From an uncultured Bacilli bacterium (GTDB lineage: Bacteria > Bacillota_I > Bacilli_A > RF39 > UBA660), in assembly GCA_947628125.1 (NCBI GenBank), contig CANQYR010000056.1, positions 1 to 6,437 on the forward strand: 6,437 nt of DNA, read 5' to 3'. Position numbers and translations under genes: made by a program. Shown here piece after piece: positions 1 to 5,311 of the stretch. Every line of letters starts with the position of its first letter. Within the stretch, counting starts at the first letter, position 1. A model generated the notes under the pieces. The model was not told the origin of the DNA. It saw nothing but the letters and a program-made list of their open reading frames with translations, and made no database searches.

Positions 1-1
1 T

Positions 2-1294
2 CAAATGAAAGCAACCTTTAAAATAATAAATGGTAAATTAAAGATGAGTGGCGGAAAAGGCGACATAGAATTTGCTTTTTTTGATAACAATAAAAAAGTT
101 GAAGATATACCTTTAAAACAAGATAACTACTTTTTAGCCAACTATATATGTACAAATGACGCAACAATTGAATGGGATGAAAAAAGATGGGCTCCAACTG
201 TATTAAACTTAACCAAAACCAAAACAACATGTTCACTATATTTTGAAAAACCATATGATTCAATATGTAATACAACTGGCTTAGAAAGCTTTGGCTGTTA
301 TCTAGCAAAAACAGCCGAACTAGAAGTAAATACTAAAACCAAATTAGCCTATGATGAAACTTCAGATAAAAATGTAAGATTTGTAGGAGACAGTCCAAAC
401 AATTATTTGTATTTTAATTGTGATGAAGGTAAAGAACAAAGTAGTAGTACCTGTGAAACATGGCGCATCATAGGCGTAATGGATAATATTACAAAAATAA
501 GCGAAGATGGTCAAAATACTGAAACAAATGGTGCAAATATAAAAATCATCAGAGAAAAAATTGATAAATCTTTAATTTGGGATAAGTCTGAAAATACCGT
601 AAATAATGGCTACGGAGTAAATGAGTGGAGCACATCAGATATAGAACAATTATTAAACAATGATTATTTAAATAGAATAAGTGAAAATTTATGTTATGAT
701 GGTTCTAGTTATTCATCAAAAGTTTGTCCTAATTGGGAAGAAATAGGTATAAAAGATAATGCAAGGAACATGATTGAAAACGTATTATGGCATACAGGAA
801 CCTTTTATTCATCAAGTGAAGGCGATTATATAGCCGGATCTAGCTATGATGCTGAGCGAAGCAATCGTAATGGTAAAGAACAATGCACAAACTATGGCGG
901 TAGTTATTGCAATGATAAAACAGAAAGAAGGGCAACATGGATCGGCAAAGTAGGTTTAATGTATCCAAGTGATTTTGCTTATGCTGTAGGAAATATTAGA
1001 TCATCATGTTTAAAAAGAACTTTAGCAAATTACAGTAATAGTTGCAAAAGTAATACTTGGCTAATGGATTATAAAACTGATCAATGGACCATGACACCCG
1101 CAAATAACAATAGCTATGCCAATTACATTTTTTTCATTGCTTCTGAAACTGGGTCTGTTCTTTCTAATATGAGTTACTATAGCAAAGCCATCCGTCCAAC
1201 CTTATACCTAAAAAGTGATGTTAAAATAATAGATAGAGACTATGAAGACTATGGAAGCATCAATCATCCCTTTGAACTTGATTATTCCCTTTAA
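2..1294 (+). CDS. Cys-paired secreted/surface protein, 5'-truncated by window edge
   Basis: Hypothetical exported protein; its molecular function is unknown. The first Met in the window is at position 5. No ribosome-binding site can be seen before it, the frame is open to the edge, and the protein starts without a signal peptide inside what looks like a beta-rich module (GGKGD at 16-20, then a WDEKRWAP segment at 57-64). The real start therefore probably lies upstream. Residues are counted from that Met. A larger globular domain spans about 115-425, with landmarks WRIIGVMDN (153-161), WTMTP (361-365) and RPTLYLKSDV (397-406). I associate these with large surface proteins of uncultured gut Firmicutes, possibly with a lectin- or FGE-like fold (inference). 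Twelve cysteines fall in six close pairs: 49/76, 88/98, 139/150, 230/241, 294/302 and 335/347. This is the pattern expected of local disulfides outside the cytoplasm. The C-terminus has no LPXTG-type signal and no membrane helix, so any anchor must be N-terminal. The gene ends in TAA at 1292-1294. Confidence 0.8.
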   Translation, partial: QMKATFKIINGKLKMSGGKGDIEFAFFDNNKKVEDIPLKQDNYFLANYICTNDATIEWDEKRWAPTVLNLTKTKTTCSLYFEKPYDSICNTTGLESFGCYLAKTAELEVNTKTKLAYDETSDKNVRFVGDSPNNYLYFNCDEGKEQSSSTCETWRIIGVMDNITKISEDGQNTETNGANIKIIREKIDKSLIWDKSENTVNNGYGVNEWSTSDIEQLLNNDYLNRISENLCYDGSSYSSKVCPNWEEIGIKDNARNMIENVLWHTGTFYSSSEGDYIAGSSYDAERSNRNGKEQCTNYGGSYCNDKTERRATWIGKVGLMYPSDFAYAVGNIRSSCLKRTLANYSNSCKSNTWLMDYKTDQWTMTPANNNSYANYIFFIASETGSVLSNMSYYSKAIRPTLYLKSDVKIIDRDYEDYGSINHPFELDYSL

Positions 1295-1309
1295 AAATGC
1301 AAAAAAATC

Positions 1310-1339
1310 TTTACAAAAAAGCCTTTTTTAAGTTATATT
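1310..1339 (+). promoter_or_regulatory. Possible SigA-type promoter for the membrane protein/methyltransferase pair
   Basis: TTTACA at 1310-1315 (5 of 6 to the -35 consensus) and TATATT at 1334-1339 (5 of 6 to the -10 consensus) are separated by 18 bp. The predicted start would be about 1346, right at the AGGTGAG ribosome-binding site (1346-1352), giving an unusually short leader. In DNA this AT-rich, partial matches are common, so the call is tentative. The six A and six T around GCC at 1315-1329 are nearly symmetric but form only A-T pairs over a 3-nt loop. I do not count them as a terminator for the preceding gene. Confidence 0.4.
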
Positions 1340-1355
1340 ATAAATAGGTGAGAGT

Positions 1356-1892
1356 ATGTTAGAAGTTTTAAAAAAGAATATGATCTGTGCAATATTTATA
1401 ATTTTAAATGGATTTTTCCTCCTTTTATGTCCCATTTTACAATTAACATCTATGTCAAATTTATTTTTAGGTAGCTTAATATTTCAAGCTATTAGCTATG
1501 CCTTATTATTTATGGCAACCATCAAAGAAAAAAATTACCTTCCAGCTTTAACCTGCCTTGTAACTATTATTATTTCTATCGTTCAAGCCATATTTAATGT
1601 TGCAAACACACCAAAACATTTAGCCATAACCTTACTAATTTGGTTGCTATTTCTATCCTTAATTAAACTAAAAAAAGCTGACCAATATCATGACAAAAAA
1701 AGTAAAATGTGGCAACTAGAAATAGCTGGCTTATTCCTATTTGTCTTTACAGGCATTTTAACCAGCATCAATTTTCTTTTCAGCATCGAAACAAGCATCC
1801 TTATCTTTGGTTATTTCATCCTAATCATGGGCATCCTTGATTTTTTTGACTCATTCCTAGCATATCTAACGAAAGGTAAAAAAATAAAATGA
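1356..1892 (+). CDS. Six-helix integral membrane protein, HdeD/DUF308-like
   Basis: Small polytopic membrane protein of 178 residues. Hydrophobic segments lie at about 8-28, 35-55, 62-82, 87-104, 120-142 and 146-168. A Lys/Asp-rich loop at 104-118 divides the protein into two halves, and the tail is basic (TKGKKIK, 172-178). The three pairs of short helices, with G-rich ends such as the FGYFILIMGILDFF stretch (151-164), resemble the HdeD/DUF308 family. Some members of that family are linked to acid resistance, but most have no known role. The assignment rests on topology and general look, not on a catalytic motif. The start is supported by AGGTGAG at 1346-1352, a very good match to the anti-Shine-Dalgarno sequence. 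The stop TGA overlaps the next gene's ATG (ATGA, 1889-1892), so the two are probably co-translated. No transport substrate can be proposed. Confidence 0.75.
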   Translation: MLEVLKKNMICAIFIILNGFFLLLCPILQLTSMSNLFLGSLIFQAISYALLFMATIKEKNYLPALTCLVTIIISIVQAIFNVANTPKHLAITLLIWLLFLSLIKLKKADQYHDKKSKMWQLEIAGLFLFVFTGILTSINFLFSIETSILIFGYFILIMGILDFFDSFLAYLTKGKKIK

Positions 1893-2746
1893 GAGTAGTA
1901 GAGGACTTTAAAGATTATCAAATACTCGACCTAGCCCATGGCGAAAAATTAGAAAAATGGGGCAATATCATCTTAAGAAGACCAGACCCTCAAGTAATAT
2001 GGCCAGAAGAATCCATAAATTGGCAATATGATGCCATATACAAAAGAAGTAACACGGGTGGGGGAGCCTGGCAAATAAATAAAAAATTACCTGAAACATT
2101 CATAATAAATTACCGAGACCTATCCTTTAAATGTAAACTAATGGGCTTTAAACATACAGGCTTATTTCCTGAACAAGCAGTCAATTGGAATTTAATCCGT
2201 GAAACAATAAAAAACTCTAAAAGAAAAGTAAAAGTCTTAAACCTTTTTGCCTACACCGGTGCAGCTACAATTGCCGCCTTAAAAGAAGATGCCAAAGTCG
2301 TTCACGTTGACTCATCCAAAGGCATGAATGAATGGGCTAAAGAAAACGTAAAACTAAATAACTTAACCGATAAAGACATTCGCTTCATCACCGATGACTG
2401 TCTAAAATTTGTCAAAAGAGAACAAAAAAGAGGCAACAAATATGACATCATTATCATGGATCCACCTAGCTTTGGTAGAGGCGCTAAACACGAAGTATGG
2501 CAAGTTGAAAAAGACCTTTATAACTTAATAAACCAATGCGTTTTACTCCTAAGCGATAAACCACTTTTATTTTTGGTAAATTCCTATAGTACCGGCTTAT
2601 CCAAAACCATCATCGAAAATGTCCTAAAACTAACCGTGTTAAAGATGCATCCCGGCATCATTGCATCAGATGAAATAGGCCTAAAAGTAAAAAACAATGA
2701 CCTATATTTACCATGCGGAATGACAACCTACTGGGCACCAAAATAA
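1889..2746 (+). CDS. Class I SAM-dependent methyltransferase (RlmI-like superfamily, no PUA domain)
   Basis: Predicted cytoplasmic methyltransferase of 285 residues. The N-terminal ~110 residues form a substrate-side domain (GGGAW at 57-61, GLFPEQ at 91-96), followed by a Rossmann catalytic domain. The SAM-binding motif I is VLNLFAYTG (116-124). D141 (VHVDSS) is the likely ribose-binding acidic residue, and D169/D170 the likely adenine-side acidic residues. Motif IV is DPPSFG (191-196). This resembles COG1092 proteins related to the 23S rRNA m5C1962 enzyme RlmI. However, RlmI is about 400 residues long with an N-terminal PUA domain, and it carries Cys in an SCSG motif where this protein reads NSYSTG (231-236). 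A DPP-type motif IV without that Cys fits N- rather than C5-methylation, so I do not call it rlmI; the substrate, probably RNA, is unknown. The ATG overlaps the upstream stop by 4 nt, and AAAGG at 1872-1876 could serve as its ribosome site. The ends are intact. Confidence 0.88.
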   Translation: MRVVEDFKDYQILDLAHGEKLEKWGNIILRRPDPQVIWPEESINWQYDAIYKRSNTGGGAWQINKKLPETFIINYRDLSFKCKLMGFKHTGLFPEQAVNWNLIRETIKNSKRKVKVLNLFAYTGAATIAALKEDAKVVHVDSSKGMNEWAKENVKLNNLTDKDIRFITDDCLKFVKREQKRGNKYDIIIMDPPSFGRGAKHEVWQVEKDLYNLINQCVLLLSDKPLLFLVNSYSTGLSKTIIENVLKLTVLKMHPGIIASDEIGLKVKNNDLYLPCGMTTYWAPK

Positions 2747-2749
2747 AGA

Positions 2750-2778
2750 TTGATATTTTAAAAAAATATGTGTATAAT
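2750..2778 (+). promoter_or_regulatory. SigA-type promoter of the Ig-like membrane protein gene
   Basis: TTGATA at 2750-2755 (5 of 6) and a perfect TATAAT at 2773-2778 are separated by the optimal 17 bp. Transcription should start near 2785, leaving a leader of about 27 nt that carries the weak ribosome site GGGG (2801-2804) 7 nt before the ATG at 2812. The -35 box begins only 4 bp after the methyltransferase stop, so there is no room for a terminator between the two units and read-through is likely. Confidence 0.75.
2753..2769. repeat. 7-bp A/T inverted repeat inside the promoter spacer
   Basis: ATATTTT (2753-2759) and AAAATAT (2763-2769) are perfect inverted arms around AAA. They lie between, and partly on, the -35 box and the spacer of the promoter at 2750-2778. 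The location would suit a repressor operator, but the arms are all A/T in AT-rich DNA and may be chance. The hairpin has no G-C pair and would not terminate transcription. Confidence 0.3.
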
Positions 2779-2811
2779 GTAATAGAAGACTAAAAGAATT
2801 GGGGTATAAAA

Positions 2812-4173
2812 ATGAATATTGAAAATTTAAATCCAGAAAATCAAAATAATCAAACACAAACAGGTGCTACACAACCACTAAATACGGCACCACCAAACCC
2901 ACCTGTATTAGATCAAACTGCCCAAACTATGCCAACAACTCCAACCGTGCCAACACCTCCGCAAGTGCCACCTATCGAAAACATAAATATGACACCACCT
3001 CCTGAAACAATAAACTTAAATCCCGAAGGAGTAGCCTCCGCGCCAGCTCCCACGCCACCAGAACCATTAATGGGCGCAACTTTAACATCTAATACACCAT
3101 TAACTAATCAAAATTTAAATAACCAAATGACATATACATCTGGTCAAAATAACATTAATTCCTTAGATAACAGCCAAATGTCTTTTCAAACACCAATAAC
3201 ATCAGTACCAGAAACACCAAATAGCTTACCACCTGAACCAACTAGTAAAAAAGGCAAAAAAGGCCGCAAGAGCTTACTAATAATTATCATTTTTATCTTA
3301 ATCATGGCTATCGGTTTCGGCGTATATTACTTCCTTAATATGGGTAAAACTACAGCTCCAGCAATTAACATTACACCAATTTTCCAAAACCTTGAATTAG
3401 GAGATAGTATACCAACTGAACCAGCTAAATTTGTAACCGTAACGGGTTTGGATATAAATACATGCACCGTAAACTCTAGTGAAATAAACAATAAAAAAAT
3501 TGGTAACTATAACTACTCAGTAACATGTGCAGGAAGAACCGTAACAGGCACAGTTACAGTAAAAGACACCAAAGGCCCAGTAGTTAAACTAAAAACATTA
3601 AGAGTTACCCCAAATACAACCGTTACATTAAATGACTTTGTCGTAAGCTGTACAGATCCAAGCCTAAGTAATGGTTGCAACGACATCAAAATAAAAGAAG
3701 ACATTGATCTAAATGAAATAATAAAAACCCCAGGAACATATAACTTTACCTTACTTGTATCTGATGACTACGCAAGTACATCACCAAGTGAAGAAGAAAC
3801 CCATATAACCGAAGCTAAAGCTACATTAATAGTAGATGAAAATGCTCCATCCCTAACTATAACTTGCTCATTAAAAAATAATAATATTAAAACAACCTAT
3901 GAATATGGCCTAACTGCAGAAAGAAGTATTTCTTTAATAGAAAAAACCACAACCGAAGAATATGAAGATGAACAAACTTACACTGAAGCTAAAGAAAAAT
4001 TACCAAATACAAGTGATGCTACAACAGATGATGAAGAACAAACAATAACTACAACTGAAGAATACACCATGGATAAATTAATGACCGAGTTAAAACTAGA
4101 AAATGCCTTTACTGGTTATGAAGATATCTTCTCATACCATGAAAATGCTGGTTACACATGCAGTTTGTCTTAA
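2812..4173 (+). CDS. Single-pass membrane protein: Pro-rich cytoplasmic arm plus Ig-like extracellular domains
   Basis: Unrecognised protein of 453 residues with a clear layout. Residues 1-144 are low-complexity, rich in Pro, Asn, Thr and Gln, and have no Cys. A basic stretch, SKKGKKGRK (145-153), precedes one membrane helix at about 154-175. By the positive-inside rule, the disordered arm is in the cytoplasm and residues 176-453 are outside. The exterior has two beta-sandwich-like modules, about 184-254 and 255-344, each ending in a strand followed by KDTKGP or VDENAP. This resembles bacterial Ig-like domains of the Big_3/DUF5011/HYR kind. A last module (345-453) is interrupted by a Thr/Glu/Asp-rich stretch (376-418). 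The six cysteines are all outside the membrane and fall as 218/239, 280/289 and 352/450, suggesting three disulfides. There is no cleavable signal peptide and no sorting signal. The gene has its own promoter and terminator. The role is unknown; envelope scaffold or sensor are guesses. Confidence 0.85.
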   Translation: MNIENLNPENQNNQTQTGATQPLNTAPPNPPVLDQTAQTMPTTPTVPTPPQVPPIENINMTPPPETINLNPEGVASAPAPTPPEPLMGATLTSNTPLTNQNLNNQMTYTSGQNNINSLDNSQMSFQTPITSVPETPNSLPPEPTSKKGKKGRKSLLIIIIFILIMAIGFGVYYFLNMGKTTAPAINITPIFQNLELGDSIPTEPAKFVTVTGLDINTCTVNSSEINNKKIGNYNYSVTCAGRTVTGTVTVKDTKGPVVKLKTLRVTPNTTVTLNDFVVSCTDPSLSNGCNDIKIKEDIDLNEIIKTPGTYNFTLLVSDDYASTSPSEEETHITEAKATLIVDENAPSLTITCSLKNNNIKTTYEYGLTAERSISLIEKTTTEEYEDEQTYTEAKEKLPNTSDATTDDEEQTITTTEEYTMDKLMTELKLENAFTGYEDIFSYHENAGYTCSLS

Positions 4174-4188
4174 ATGACAAACTTTTTT
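4162..4188 (+). terminator. Intrinsic terminator with the stop codon in its loop
   Basis: AGTTTGTC (4162-4169) pairs perfectly with GACAAACT (4176-4183) around the 6-nt loop TTAAAT, and T4183-T4188 supply the T-tract. The left arm encodes the last residues of the Ig-like protein and its TAA (4171-4173) lies mostly in the loop. Only three of the eight pairs are G-C, so termination may be partial. The downstream glycosyltransferase gene has no convincing promoter in the 37 bp after the T-tract, so it may depend on read-through. Confidence 0.65.
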
Positions 4189-4225
4189 AATTGTCCTTGC
4201 ATATCCTATTAATGGAAGTGAAAAC

Positions 4226-5311
4226 ATGCAAAAATGTAAAATAGTTGTCTATGCCATTAGTAAAAATGAAGCCCAATTTGTAAACCGTTGGGTAGATAGT
4301 ATGCAAGAAGCTGATGAAATATACGTTTTAGATACCGGTTCAACTGATAACACAGTAGAACTTTTAAAAAAAAGAAATGTCCACGTTAAAAAGAAAAAAA
4401 TAACTCCCTGGCGTTTTGATGTTGCAAGAAACGAATCTTTGAAAATGCTCCCCAAAGATGCCGATATATGCGCTTGCATTGACCTCGATGAAGTCTTTGA
4501 AAAAAATTGGGCCGAAAAACTAAGAAAACTTTGGAATAAAAAAGATAACACCCGCTACCGCTATACATATAATTGGAAACTAAATTCCAAAAACATCCCC
4601 CTTGTTAGCTATAGACAAGATAAAATCCATTCCCTAAAATCATATTATTGGACCCATCCTGTCCATGAAGTATTAAAAACAGACGGAAAAGAAACATACG
4701 TTGAAACAACTATCACCTTAAACCATTACCCTGATTGTCAAAAATCCCGCCAAAGCTACCTACCATTACTAGAACTAAGTGTTAAAGAAAACCCTGAAGA
4801 TGATCGAAACTTACACTACCTAGGTAGAGAATACATGTTCTATAAAAAATATGATGAAAGCATTAAAACATTACACCAACATATCAAATGTAAAAACGCC
4901 ACCTGGAAAGATGAAAGAAGTGCTTCCATGCGCTTTTTAGCAAGATGCTATATTGGTAAAGAATACTTTGAAGAAGCCGAATTTTGGTATTTAAAAGCAA
5001 TTAATGAAGCACCATATTTAAAAGAAGCCTATGTTGAACTATCAAGCCTCTATCAAAACCAAAACCGTTACCAAGAAGCCTTAAAATATATAAACGAAGC
5101 TTTAAAAATCAAAGAAAAAAGCAATTCCTACATCAATGAAGAATTTGCCTGGAACGATGCCTTTTACGACCTAGTAAGCATCATTTATTATTATACAAAT
5201 CAAAAACAAAAGGCCATAGAATTTTTACAAAAAGCCATATCTATCAACCCCGATAATCAAAGATACCAAGAAAACTTAAAAATTATGCAGCAAGCAACTT
5301 CGCATGAATAA
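4226..5311 (+). CDS. GT2 family glycosyltransferase with C-terminal TPR repeats
   Basis: Predicted inverting glycosyltransferase of 361 residues. It has no signal peptide or membrane helix, so it acts in the cytoplasm or at the inner membrane face. The N-terminal GT-A domain (about 1-180) begins with a Rossmann strand and SKNEA (12-16). It then has DTGSTDNT (36-43, nucleotide-sugar binding), WRFDVARNES (62-71), the DxD-type metal motif DLDE (86-89) and WTHPVHE (142-148), which may hold acceptor-site residues. The second half (about 190-355) is helical with TPR-like units, clearest at 245-262, 264-292 and 325-345 (ending NPD). GT2 enzymes with such a TPR tail include protein and peptide glycosyltransferases, with the repeats binding the acceptor; donor and acceptor cannot be read here. 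The start is supported by GGAAGTG (4214-4220). The gene follows the terminator at 4162-4188, and its last 29 bp overlap the sortase gene on the opposite strand. Confidence 0.88.
   Translation: MQKCKIVVYAISKNEAQFVNRWVDSMQEADEIYVLDTGSTDNTVELLKKRNVHVKKKKITPWRFDVARNESLKMLPKDADICACIDLDEVFEKNWAEKLRKLWNKKDNTRYRYTYNWKLNSKNIPLVSYRQDKIHSLKSYYWTHPVHEVLKTDGKETYVETTITLNHYPDCQKSRQSYLPLLELSVKENPEDDRNLHYLGREYMFYKKYDESIKTLHQHIKCKNATWKDERSASMRFLARCYIGKEYFEEAEFWYLKAINEAPYLKEAYVELSSLYQNQNRYQEALKYINEALKIKEKSNSYINEEFAWNDAFYDLVSIIYYYTNQKQKAIEFLQKAISINPDNQRYQENLKIMQQATSHE

Noticed and set aside
18..308. Minus-strand open frame of 96 codons opposite the surface protein.
   Set aside because: It lies wholly within a convincing plus-strand gene, has a low-complexity hydrophobic product and no recognisable motif; it is a shadow of the AT-rich coding sequence.
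1301..1330. Possible terminator after the left-end surface protein gene (A-run, GCC, T-run).
   Set aside because: Only A-T pairs could form over a 3-nt loop, with no G-C stem. The stretch also overlaps a better promoter candidate.
1889..1892. Possible TGA-as-Trp recoding, considered because the AT-rich content recalls Mollicutes.
   Set aside because: Trp is TGG throughout, no internal TGA interrupts any gene, and the TGA here ends a complete membrane protein in a normal ATGA overlap.
2838..3240. Pro-rich tract considered as a DNA tandem repeat.
   Set aside because: CCA/CCT-rich codons recur, but I find no fixed-length unit repeated in tandem; it is protein low complexity rather than a DNA repeat.
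3513..3704. Minus-strand open frame of 63 codons opposite the Ig-like gene.
   Set aside because: It is antisense to a well-supported coding region; its Thr/Val-rich product mirrors the repetitive beta-strand codons on the other strand.
4000..4014. LPNTS in the Ig-like membrane protein (residues 397-401), resembling an LPXTG-type sorting motif.
   Set aside because: It lies in a Thr/Glu/Asp-rich stretch 52 residues before the end, with no hydrophobic segment or basic tail after it, so it cannot work as a sorting signal.
4191..4212. TTGTCC and TATTAA as a promoter for the glycosyltransferase gene.
   Set aside because: The spacing is only 10 bp, too short for a SigA promoter, and no other pair of boxes fits better.
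4249..4568. Two overlapping minus-strand open frames (100 and 60 codons) opposite the glycosyltransferase.
   Set aside because: Both are embedded in the conserved GT2 domain coding region, with Ser/Phe-rich products typical of reversed Lys/Glu-rich coding sequence.
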